Part shown: in pieces, positions 16,225-21,870 of the stretch
Layout of the letters: each line of letters opens with the position of its first letter
Numbering within the stretch: position 1 is the first letter of the stretch
The notes under the pieces: model-generated
The model's database searches: none
Told to the model about the DNA's origin: nothing
Seen by the model: only the letters and a program-made list of their open reading frames with translations
From: Pseudomonadota bacterium
Lineage (GTDB): Bacteria > Hydrothermota > 32-111 > QNBC01
DNA: 21,870 bases
Direction of reading: 5' to 3'
Assembly: GCA_011682715.1 (NCBI GenBank)
Contig: JAACEC010000013.1
Span: 1 to 21,870, forward strand
Position numbers and translations under genes: made by a program

Positions 16225-16355
16225 GTGAGTAAGTTAGGACAGGGAAACAAAGGTATGCAAGATTGGATTTGGATGATGAGAGAACGCCTCTATGGGTAGC
16301 TCCGGATGAATTATTGCTTTCTCCAAGAACATATGGTAAATCAGTGTCCTGGTAA
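16225..16355 (+). pseudogene. Short frameshifted reading frame, product unrecognised
   Basis: A GTG start (16225) with a good GGGAGGT site gives only VSKLGQGNKGMQDWIW... and stops at 16299 after 24 codons. A second phase, open from 16233 to TAA 16353-16355, encodes KQRYARLDLDDERTPLW, then VAPDELLLSPRTYGKSVSW. Removing one base near 16246-16248 would join the two into about 43 residues beginning MSKLGQGKQRYAR. The second phase looks more protein-like than chance (charged turn, then PLWVAPDELLL), so this may be a decayed gene or the start of a gene truncated by insertion. I do not recognise the family. It could also be a genuine 24-residue peptide. Confidence 0.35.
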
Positions 16356-16367
16356 TTTGATAAATAT

Positions 16368-16395
16368 TAGGGATGAAATATTAATCTCATCCCTA
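16368..16395. promoter_or_regulatory. 9-bp inverted repeat just upstream of the lipoprotein gene (operator or hairpin)
   Basis: TAGGGATGA (16368-16376) and TCATCCCTA (16387-16395) are perfect complements around a 10-base AT loop. The right arm runs directly into a TATAAA (16394-16399), a possible -10 box for the lipoprotein gene that starts at 16423. There is no T-tract after it, which argues against a rightward intrinsic terminator. Its position at the likely promoter suggests a repressor operator or an mRNA-leader hairpin. No trans-acting factor is visible. Confidence 0.5.
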
Positions 16396-16422
16396 TAAAA
16401 CATATAAATGAAGGAGGAAAAT

Positions 16423-17520
16423 ATGAAATTGAATAGATTATTATTGATAAGTATAATATTAATAATGACAGGATGCAGCTTCTTTCATAAAGAACATACA
16501 TTAGGCAATAAACCGCTTGTTATCCCTACACATGCCGGATATGCAAAGAATAATAGAGATAGAAGGATAACAATTTTCAATCTTGATAATAATGAAATAG
16601 TCGGAGATGTCAGTTATATTTACAAAGATGAATTTATGGGAGACGGAGATTTTTATGTAGACAGTGATGGCAAAATATATATTACGATGCAGCTTACCGG
16701 CATGAACTCTGTCGGTCATACGATAAGGATAATAAACCCTTCCACGGGATTGGAGGAAGGGGCAATAGATGTAAACACAGCCCCTAATAAGATGTTCGAT
16801 CTTGGGAATAACAGGATATTGGTGACATCAAATATGATATTATATGGAGATTCCGTAATCAGGAATGTAGTAGTCGATTTAAATCAAAGAAAGGTGGTGG
16901 GTAATCTTTATACGAAAGGTTTTATAGACGAAATACAGGAGAGCGGGGAGGACACATTTGATATAATGTTACATGGATTAACAGCATTGGGGTTGGATGA
17001 AAAAGTATATATGGCACATTACTGTCCTGATAGTGATAGTGAAATATCGGAATATAGAGAAATTGATAATGAGGGGATAGGTGAGGCTGCATATTTTATC
17101 ATCTCAAACGGTTATTATTATATGTATATGTGTAGAAACATATCATTATTCAATCCAATTACTTTAAAAAGGATAAGTGTTTTAAAAACCTTTTCTTCGA
17201 CATTAGGGATGGGAAAAATGATAAAAGTTAATGACAAGATATATTTTGTAAGGTACTTATCCGATTTCAACGGTAATGATGTGGATTCGGTTATTGTTAT
17301 AGATGATAATACACATCAGGTGATTAAAGAGATAAAAATACCTTACGGAGGACCGTCAGACATAAAATATTCAGCATATAAAAACAGGATTTATGTTACA
17401 AATTCACATGGCGAAACAATAGTGGAAATTAATCCTGAAACGGATTTGGTAACTGATACAATCAAAACCGAGGATGAATCGCAGGGGGATGGGTTTAATG
17501 CCCTACGGCTTAGAGAATAA
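16423..17520 (+). CDS. Lipoprotein with YncE/YVTN-like beta-propeller
   Basis: 365 residues from ATG 16423. An in-frame ATG at 16408 overlaps the AAGGAGG ribosome site (16411-16416) and is unlikely. The N-terminus is a lipoprotein signal: KLNRLLLISIILIMTGC with lipobox Cys18. The mature part repeats blade-like segments in the style of YVTN propellers: ITIFNLDNNEIVGDV, IRIINPSTGLEEGAIDV, VVVDLNQRKVVGNL, SVIVIDDNTHQVIKEIKIPYGGP and IVEINPETDLVTDTIK. Each has a strand, an N/D-P-x-T-like turn and a returning strand. Such proteins are surface or periplasmic scaffolds, often of unknown ligand. It stands alone, lies inside the inverted-repeat island, and is more AT-rich in codon choice (TTA, ATA, AAT) than the operon upstream, hinting at separate ancestry. 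The function is unknown. Confidence 0.88.
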   Translation: MKLNRLLLISIILIMTGCSFFHKEHTLGNKPLVIPTHAGYAKNNRDRRITIFNLDNNEIVGDVSYIYKDEFMGDGDFYVDSDGKIYITMQLTGMNSVGHTIRIINPSTGLEEGAIDVNTAPNKMFDLGNNRILVTSNMILYGDSVIRNVVVDLNQRKVVGNLYTKGFIDEIQESGEDTFDIMLHGLTALGLDEKVYMAHYCPDSDSEISEYREIDNEGIGEAAYFIISNGYYYMYMCRNISLFNPITLKRISVLKTFSSTLGMGKMIKVNDKIYFVRYLSDFNGNDVDSVIVIDDNTHQVIKEIKIPYGGPSDIKYSAYKNRIYVTNSHGETIVEINPETDLVTDTIKTEDESQGDGFNALRLRE

Positions 17521-17572
17521 ATATAGAAACATTAATTGTAAACTGATAATTGCAAATTGGTGACATTTAGGG

Positions 17573-17701
17573 AGGTGAGGTAATATCACCTAATTTGTGT
17601 GTCCCGGACAAGGATTAATTTGATTGTTTTTTTTAATTAATAGCGCCAATTTTCTAATATATTACCTTACCTTTACATTTCCAAGCAGGTTGAAAATGTA
17701 A
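17573..17701 (+). ncRNA. Possible structured RNA or attenuator-like region with competing stems
   Basis: AGGTGA (17573-17578) can pair locally with TCACCT (17586-17591) over a 7-base loop. The same 17573-17586 segment can instead pair with 17659-17672 as a 14-bp stem with one G-U wobble. The two forms are mutually exclusive. A third stem, TTACATTT (17673-17680) with AAATGTAA (17694-17701), follows immediately. The pairing is visible in the sequence; transcription and function are not, and the region is AT-rich enough that some pairing arises by chance. The label ncRNA is tentative. Confidence 0.25.
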
Positions 17702-17836
17702 GAGTAGGGCAGAAAATAATTTCGGAAACAGATGTGCCTGTCCTCAGTTCTTTTTTACTCTGATCGGATGAAGAATAAGGGATTTCCCGATGTGAAATTT
17801 TCTTTGAATTTTTGTTTTTTGTTTTCTTTAAACGGA

Positions 17837-17859
17837 TAAATATGTCCGTACCTATCTAC
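17837..17859. repeat. Right arm of the 23-bp inverted repeat
   Basis: A perfect reverse complement of 16139-16161; flanking bases do not extend the match in a continuous way. The central ATATGTCCGTAC (17840-17851) is the palindrome-related motif seen at the left end. It sits 60 bases upstream of the peptidase start. The 1.72 kb between the arms contains no transposase, so if this is a mobile element it is non-autonomous or a remnant. Confidence 0.75.
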
Positions 17860-17918
17860 TGTATTTCCTCTACACTTATGATGAAATCTGTGATAAAATA
17901 AAACAACATGGAGGCAAT

Positions 17919-19898
17919 ATGAAAAAAATCAACATATCTGCTAAGGATCTCTATGAAATAGGATTTTTAGGTACTATTTCCGTAAAACCGGACGAAAGGC
18001 GATTTATATATACCATAAGTAGGGTTGATAAAAAGAAAGACGGATATATCACCGATGTAATTGAATTTAATCTTGAGACAAAGACCGAAAAAAGAATCCT
18101 CAAAAAGGGGCACAAATACGGAGCCGTGAAATATTCCCCAAAAGGAAGTATGATTTCGTTTATCTCGGATAGAGATAAAAAGGGAAAACTTTACATAATG
18201 CCGTCTGATGGCGGAGAAGCCGAGGCAATTGAACTCGAAAAGTATTTCATTGAGGATTATGTATGGTCATCAGGTGAAAAATATATCCTAATGACGCTCA
18301 TTGAAAAGAGTAAGGAGGAGAAACAAATCGAAGAAGAGAAAGAGGAGGATAAGAAAAAATCGCTCCCTACTGTCAGAATAATAGATAATTTGATATATAG
18401 ATTCGATGGAAAGGGGGTACTTCACAAAAATCGTCCGCAACTCTATCTGTATAATATTAGAACGAAACAGTTGAAGAAGATGACGAATTTAAAACCGGGG
18501 GTATTGGAAGGCGTTCTTTCCCCCAACGGGAAGTATATTTACTACACGACGTTTGACAAGAGTAATTGGGAGATCGATAGTAACTACATATCCGTATACA
18601 AGATGAATGTTAAGTCGGGAAAAATAAGCAGACTGGAAATTACAGACGGACCGAAATATTCGCTTGTCATCTCCGGGGATGGTAAATATCTCTGTTTCAT
18701 AGGCAATACTGATGTTGACGATTATACGGGAACCGCAAACATAAAACCGTTTGTCTATGATATAAAAAACGGAAAATATTTTCGCATCATGGAAAATAGG
18801 GATCTCATGTGTACCGATACAACAATTGATGACATGGGGGAGGGATTCGAATCAGCCTCAATTAAAATATCTCCGAATAATACACTATATTTTCAAGTCA
18901 GTGACAGAGGTAATACACATCTTTACAAATATGATCTCGATAAAAATATTTTGCATCATGTTTTTAATGGTGAGGGAAAAGTAATGGCTTTCGGGGCATG
19001 CGGGAAAATCGAGATATTTGCTCTTTCAAACACGGATCATCCGGGGAGAGTTTTCATAAAAAAAGGGGAGAAAAAAGAGTTAGTTGTTGACCCGAATAAG
19101 GAATTCATATCATCGAGAAATATAGCGATTTCGGAAAAAATAAGCTGGAAAGGGTTTGAGAACGATAGAGTCTACGGATGGATTCTTAAACCGCATAATT
19201 TTAATGAAACTAAAAAGTATCCTCTTATTGTCGAAATTCACGGCGGTCCTCATGCTCAGTACGGCAACAGTTTTTTTCACGAATTTCAGGTACTTGCCGC
19301 AAAAGGTTATGTTGTCTTTTACTCGAATACGCACGGGAGCACGGGTTACGGTGAAAAATTCGCAAAATCCCTGGTGAAACGATGGGGGGAACCGGATTCT
19401 GTTGATATAATGAAGGCTGTCGATATATTGAAAAAAAAGCCATATATCGATCCACAAAGAATAGGACTTACCGGAGGGAGTTACGGTGGATTTATGACAA
19501 ACTGGATGATTGGTCATACTGATATATTTAAAGCAGCAGTGACACAGAGAAGCATATCCAATCTCGTCAGTTTCTTCGGTAGCTCCGATTTCGGCTATCA
19601 ATTTCGAAAGGAGTTCGGGACCACCTTTTGGGAGGATATGAGTTACTATTTGGAGTATTCCCCCATATCATACGTAAAAAATATAAAGACACCGCTGCTG
19701 ATCATTCACAGTGAGAATGATTTGAGGTGTCCTATTGAGCAGGCGGAACAACTGTATACGGCACTCAAAATATTAAAGAAAAAAGTCCGGTTTGCACGTT
19801 TTCCCGGGGAGTCACACGGTTTGTCGAGAATGGGTACGCCGTCAAGACGATTGAAACGATTGGAATTGATGACGGATTGGTTCAAAAAATATCTTTAA
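17919..19898 (+). CDS. S9-family serine peptidase (acylaminoacyl/dipeptidyl-peptidase type)
   Basis: 659 residues without a signal peptide, so probably cytosolic. Residues ~10-395 form a WD40-like (PD40) propeller with segments such as AVKYSPKGSMISFISDRDKKGKLYIMPSDGGEAE. Residues ~410-659 are the alpha/beta hydrolase domain: HGGPHAQYG oxyanion region (441-449), nucleophile Ser521 in GGSYGGF, Asp601 in SENDLRCP and His633 in GESHGLSR. This is the prolyl-oligopeptidase superfamily, which cuts short peptides admitted through the propeller. A very charged Lys/Glu insert (about 129-148) lies between propeller blades. ATG 17919 has GGAGG at 17910-17914. It is monocistronic by spacing. The exact specificity (acylaminoacyl versus dipeptidyl) cannot be told. 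Confidence 0.94.
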   Translation: MKKINISAKDLYEIGFLGTISVKPDERRFIYTISRVDKKKDGYITDVIEFNLETKTEKRILKKGHKYGAVKYSPKGSMISFISDRDKKGKLYIMPSDGGEAEAIELEKYFIEDYVWSSGEKYILMTLIEKSKEEKQIEEEKEEDKKKSLPTVRIIDNLIYRFDGKGVLHKNRPQLYLYNIRTKQLKKMTNLKPGVLEGVLSPNGKYIYYTTFDKSNWEIDSNYISVYKMNVKSGKISRLEITDGPKYSLVISGDGKYLCFIGNTDVDDYTGTANIKPFVYDIKNGKYFRIMENRDLMCTDTTIDDMGEGFESASIKISPNNTLYFQVSDRGNTHLYKYDLDKNILHHVFNGEGKVMAFGACGKIEIFALSNTDHPGRVFIKKGEKKELVVDPNKEFISSRNIAISEKISWKGFENDRVYGWILKPHNFNETKKYPLIVEIHGGPHAQYGNSFFHEFQVLAAKGYVVFYSNTHGSTGYGEKFAKSLVKRWGEPDSVDIMKAVDILKKKPYIDPQRIGLTGGSYGGFMTNWMIGHTDIFKAAVTQRSISNLVSFFGSSDFGYQFRKEFGTTFWEDMSYYLEYSPISYVKNIKTPLLIIHSENDLRCPIEQAEQLYTALKILKKKVRFARFPGESHGLSRMGTPSRRLKRLELMTDWFKKYL

Positions 19899-20111
19899 GG
19901 GGTTAAAACCCAGGCTGTTTGAGTTCAGATAGGTAAATTTTATAAAATTTTCGAGAATTAAACTATATTCTCAAATAACTCAATATTTTTGTGTTAAATA
20001 AATAAACTACAGATAATTCAGTAAGTTACCATATATCGGCAGATATACTTGATTAATGTTGTAACGCCGTATATAGCCTTATAAAACATACAAAGAGATA
20101 GAAAATATCCC
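19899..20111. other. AT-rich intergenic region with weak hairpins
   Basis: Directly after the peptidase stop, GGGTT and AACCC (19900-19911) form a small stem without a T-tract. GAGAAT (19953-19958) and ATTCTC (19967-19972) form a 6-bp stem, with TTTTT at 19986-19990, a possible weak terminator for the peptidase gene. A CGGC/GCCG pair (around 20036 and 20066) with AT flanks could form another stem. No gene is visible. Confidence 0.4.
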
Positions 20112-20140
20112 TTGACAAAGCATAATCACTGTTTTATAGT
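20112..20140 (+). promoter_or_regulatory. Strong sigma70-type promoter of the HU gene
   Basis: A perfect -35 TTGACA (20112-20117), a 17-base spacer and a near-perfect -10 TATAGT (20135-20140) precede a perfect AGGAGG (20161-20166) and the ATG at 20171. This is the best promoter in the window and fits the high expression usual for HU. Confidence 0.88.
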
Positions 20141-20170
20141 TTTATTGTAGGTAAAAGAAAAGGAGGTATA

Positions 20171-20455
20171 ATGAACAGACAAGAGTTAATTAAGGCTGTA
20201 GCTGCCGAGGCTAATTTGAGCAACAAAAAGGTAAAAGAGGTAATAGACTCCATGCTGGATAACATTCAGAAGGCAGTTCTCAAAAAGGAAAAAGTAACAT
20301 TCGTAGGTTTTGGAACTTTCCAGGCAAAATGGAGAAAGCCCAGAACAGCTATCAACCCGAGAACAAAAGAGAAAATGAAAGTTAAGGGAAAATTTGTCCC
20401 TCACTTCGGTGCTGGCTCACAGTTCAAAATGAAAGCGGCGAAGATTAAGAAGTAA
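20171..20455 (+). CDS. HU-family DNA-binding protein
   Basis: 94 residues, the standard HU length. The N-terminal helical dimer part is MNRQELIKAVAAEANLSNKKVKEVIDSMLDNIQ; then come the GFGTF turn (48-52) and the DNA-minor-groove arm with TAINPRTKEKMKV, where the intercalating Pro of the NPRT motif is present. The C-terminus is a Lys-rich helix. It bends and compacts DNA as a homodimer (or heterodimer with a paralogue not seen here). It has its own strong promoter and intrinsic terminator, so it is a single-gene unit. IHF-type function is less likely given the generic HU arm. Confidence 0.97.
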   Translation: MNRQELIKAVAAEANLSNKKVKEVIDSMLDNIQKAVLKKEKVTFVGFGTFQAKWRKPRTAINPRTKEKMKVKGKFVPHFGAGSQFKMKAAKIKK

Positions 20456-20473
20456 TTTTCATCAGTGAAAGGG

Positions 20474-20500
20474 AAGGGAGAGTAAAACTCTCCCTTTTTT
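20474..20500 (+). terminator. Intrinsic terminator after the HU gene
   Basis: AAGGGAGAGT (20474-20483) pairs with ACTCTCCCTT (20487-20496) over a 3-base AAA loop, and the U-tract runs through 20500. The minus-strand secreted-protein gene ends at 20499 in the same T-run, so the hairpin lies between convergent genes. It is much better oriented for rightward transcription, since the leftward strand lacks a clean U-tract. Confidence 0.93.
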
Positions 20501-21407
20501 ATTTGATAATAAATTTCTTTGTTTGTCCGGTTTCTAATTTTACGAAGTAAATCCCACTATCCAGTGTTCCGAACTTGATTTCGTTGTCACCCGCTGCAAC
20601 TTGCTTTACCGAAACACCATTGATTCGATATATCGTTCCGGCTGTTTTGGTATCTATTTCTATGCCTCTTTTTGTGTAACGAATTCTTATACCGTCGTTT
20701 TGTAAAATTATATTCGACTTTTCCACTCCTCCGTTGGTCAGAGTAAAAATATCCCCGTAGAGATCCCATTTCCCACTATGCGATTCCTGAAATACCACCG
20801 GGACCCTGTACAGTGTTCTGTAACCGTTTATAACACAGAGAGAGGGATAATCCCCATCATAATCCCCTGAATTTAAAAGGTATTTCTGGTTATTAACCCA
20901 GTTTGTGGCATAAACATTTCTATTGCCTTCATCCTTTACATAACATTCGAAATCACCTGTATTGCCCTTTGTTATTGTGCCAACATCCGCAATTCTGTGA
21001 TGTCCGATAAACGTATTTGATGTATCAATGGTATGATGGGCTGTCCCGTCGTAAAGAATTATGGAATAAACATTGCCGTTTTTTTCCGTGTAAAGGTAGT
21101 CGCCGTAATCGGTTACCATAGGATAAAGGGGAGCCGTGCTCGTGTTTGTAAAGAGAGAATCCGATTGATGGATGCGCCACACTCCGCTTGAGTTTACATC
21201 ATAAACAAGTCCGATTGCCGTTGAAAAAGAAGGATGATAAGAATCGTCGTTTATATTTGACGCAATTGATGCGGAGCTCCATGAGGTTCCGTTGAAGTAG
21301 GAGTAATATATGCGGCCGATGGATTGGAAATATAGTTTCTTCCCCTTTGCATACGGATAAAGTTCATCGCCTGAAATCGATCTGTTGGGGAGAACTCCAG
21401 GTACCAT
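20499..21407 (-). CDS. T9SS-sorted secreted protein, C-terminal fragment after a frameshift
   Basis: 302 residues if read from ATG 21407, but this ATG has no upstream ribosome site and is an internal codon of a longer gene whose N-terminus is in another frame (21364-21759). The body repeats propeller-like strands (YYSYFNGTSWSS, LVYDVNSSGVWRI, YLYTEKNGNVYSIILYDG, KWDLYGDIFTLTNGG). The end, from about residue 240, is a Por-type (type IX) sorting domain: TIYRINGVSVKQ, LDSGIYFVKLETGQTKKFIIK. This domain directs outer-membrane translocation and surface attachment or release in bacteria with a type IX secretion system. No T9SS machinery gene is in the window. The joined protein would be about 419 residues. 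Biological role unknown. Confidence 0.85.
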   Translation of the reverse strand: MVPGVLPNRSISGDELYPYAKGKKLYFQSIGRIYYSYFNGTSWSSASIASNINDDSYHPSFSTAIGLVYDVNSSGVWRIHQSDSLFTNTSTAPLYPMVTDYGDYLYTEKNGNVYSIILYDGTAHHTIDTSNTFIGHHRIADVGTITKGNTGDFECYVKDEGNRNVYATNWVNNQKYLLNSGDYDGDYPSLCVINGYRTLYRVPVVFQESHSGKWDLYGDIFTLTNGGVEKSNIILQNDGIRIRYTKRGIEIDTKTAGTIYRINGVSVKQVAAGDNEIKFGTLDSGIYFVKLETGQTKKFIIK

Positions 21408-21759
21408 TATCCTTGTAATAGGAGCTGTAAAGCTGAAAAGATAAGCCGCTCTTTCTTTCCCAGATTACCATAGGATAAAGAGAATCGATATATGTTACAA
21501 CGGGGTTTTTATCTATATAGTTTCCTTCGGTTAATCGAACGGGGGTAATATTCGCAAAGTCGTGATTGCTGATTGTTACGTAGATTGTACATGAAACGGT
21601 TGTATCCCCTCTTTCCCATGCGAGAGTGAAAGTAGGACTGTTCATCGAGAATGAAGCTATAGACGGTTTCATATCATTATACGGACTTTCCACCACAGAA
21701 ACCGTGGAACCATAGAGCAACAGGGGAAAAAGAAGAAGTAAGTATCTTAATATTTTCAT
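21364..21759 (-). CDS. T9SS-sorted secreted protein, N-terminal fragment before a frameshift
   Basis: The true start of the secreted protein: ATG 21759 with GGAGG at 21766-21770 and a signal peptide of about 18 residues (KILRYLLLLFPLLLYGS). It then has beta-rich sequence (FTLAWERGDTTVSCTIYVTIS, PMVIWERKSGLSFQLYSSYYKDNGTWSS) that continues naturally into the other frame at PNRSISGDELYP. The switch maps to the C4 run read on the minus strand (GGGG at 21387-21390). Removing one C gives WSSPNRSISGDE with no break; as written, this frame ends with PQQIDFRR at 21364. The gene is therefore either interrupted by a one-base insertion or affected by a sequencing or assembly error. It starts 2 bases after the upstream gene's stop. 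Confidence 0.83.
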   Translation of the reverse strand: MKILRYLLLLFPLLLYGSTVSVVESPYNDMKPSIASFSMNSPTFTLAWERGDTTVSCTIYVTISNHDFANITPVRLTEGNYIDKNPVVTYIDSLYPMVIWERKSGLSFQLYSSYYKDNGTWSSPQQIDFRR

Positions 21760-21760
21760 A

Positions 21761-21870
21761 TCATCCTCCCGATTTAGCGTGTTCGATTATCCTATGCAGT
21801 AGTTCGGGCATTGCATTGGGATCGGTCCCGGTAAAGAGGTTACCGTCTATTTCAACGGCATTACCTGTGT
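21761..21870 (-). CDS. C-terminal end of a DJ-1/PfpI-like protein (partial, runs off the window)
   Basis: A minus-strand frame, open from the window edge to TGA at 21761-21763, encodes TGNAVEIDGNLFTGTDPNA and MPELLHRIIEHAKSGG. The pattern V-x-(I/V)-D-G-N-L-(I/F)-T-G/S-x-x-P followed by a final helix is what DJ-1/PfpI (class I glutamine-amidotransferase-like) proteins show at their C-terminus. Only 35 codons are visible and the catalytic Cys lies outside, so this is a tentative call. It is two bases upstream of the secreted protein's ATG, so the two are likely co-transcribed. Confidence 0.5.
   Translation of the reverse strand, partial: TGNAVEIDGNLFTGTDPNAMPELLHRIIEHAKSGG

Larger units (their letters stand above)
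17521..17918. other. AT-rich intergenic stretch of about 400 bases with stem-loops and the right repeat arm
   Basis: I see no convincing coding sequence here. The stretch contains a group of possible RNA stems (17573-17701), a T-rich run (about 17797-17829) and the right arm of the 23-bp inverted repeat (17837-17859). The leader of the peptidase gene follows, with GGAGG at 17910-17914. TATGAT (17877-17882) and TAAAAT (17894-17899) are possible -10 boxes, but neither has a good -35. From 17841, ATG TCC GTA CCT ATC TAC restarts the MSVPIY reading seen at the extended MFS start, then departs and stops within 20 codons. No tRNA or known riboswitch pattern was recognised. Confidence 0.6.

Noticed and set aside
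16408..16422. Upstream ATG as start of the lipoprotein
   Set aside because: The AAGGAGG ribosome site begins directly after this ATG, and the lipoprotein signal fits only when read from ATG 16423.
17521..17836. Possible riboswitch of a known class in the long intergenic region
   Set aside because: No conserved core of a riboswitch class known to me was recognisable; only generic stems are present.
19110..19601. Minus-strand 163-codon open frame inside the S9 peptidase gene
   Set aside because: It is opposite the catalytic domain, whose motifs and spacing are exact; there is no independent evidence for an antisense protein.
1..21870. CRISPR array, tRNA or rRNA genes
   Set aside because: No regularly spaced direct repeats, tRNA cloverleaf or rRNA-like sequence was seen on either strand.

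Overview
The window comes from a moderately AT-rich, AGA/AGG-preferring diderm (Gram-negative-type) bacterium. It encodes lipoprotein-export (Lol), outer-membrane assembly (BamA, Skp) and lipid A (FabZ, LpxA) genes, plus a secreted protein with a type IX (Por-type) C-terminal sorting domain. Together with an mcsA-mcsB-clpC cluster lacking ctsR, this suggests an FCB-like lineage or a related candidate phylum (WOR-3/Stahlbacteria, Cloacimonadota or similar). That placement is inference; no rRNA is present.

Positions 1-14813 (+ strand) look like one very dense transcription unit in which neighbours overlap or nearly touch. The order is LolC/E permease (5' cut) - lolD - mcsA - mcsB - clpC - bamA - skp-like - fabZ - lpxA - cysS - two PASTA membrane proteins - rpe - guaA - a DUF4342 protein. 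Envelope biogenesis genes therefore flank a ClpC protein-quality-control cassette and run into core metabolism and translation genes. A convergent MFS transporter gene (- strand, 14810-16156) closes the unit; its stop codon overlaps the last plus-strand stop.

Positions 16139-17859 form a small accessory-looking island bounded by a perfect 23-bp inverted repeat. It holds a promoter with a broken short reading frame, a lipoprotein with a YncE/YVTN-like propeller, and a 400-base AT-rich intergenic stretch with several stem-loops. Downstream are a cytosolic S9 prolyl-oligopeptidase-type peptidase, a strongly promoted HU gene with a clear terminator, and on the minus strand a frameshifted T9SS-sorted secreted protein preceded by the end of a DJ-1/PfpI-like gene.

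The most interesting observation is a coordinated change in the McsA-McsB-ClpC cassette. The McsB homologue has lost the catalytic Cys, the NEED acidic pair, ATP-binding arginines and the RDxxRA phosphoarginine pocket. ClpC has lost both N-domain glutamates that read phosphoarginine. McsA lacks its first zinc-binding half. By residue comparison this looks like a McsAB-ClpC system that has abandoned arginine phosphorylation and may work as a pure adaptor-unfoldase machine. Other points of note are a Skp chaperone fused to a TolB-N/CsgG-like domain, a DUF4342 gene whose conserved start lies upstream of any usable start codon, and the inverted-repeat island.
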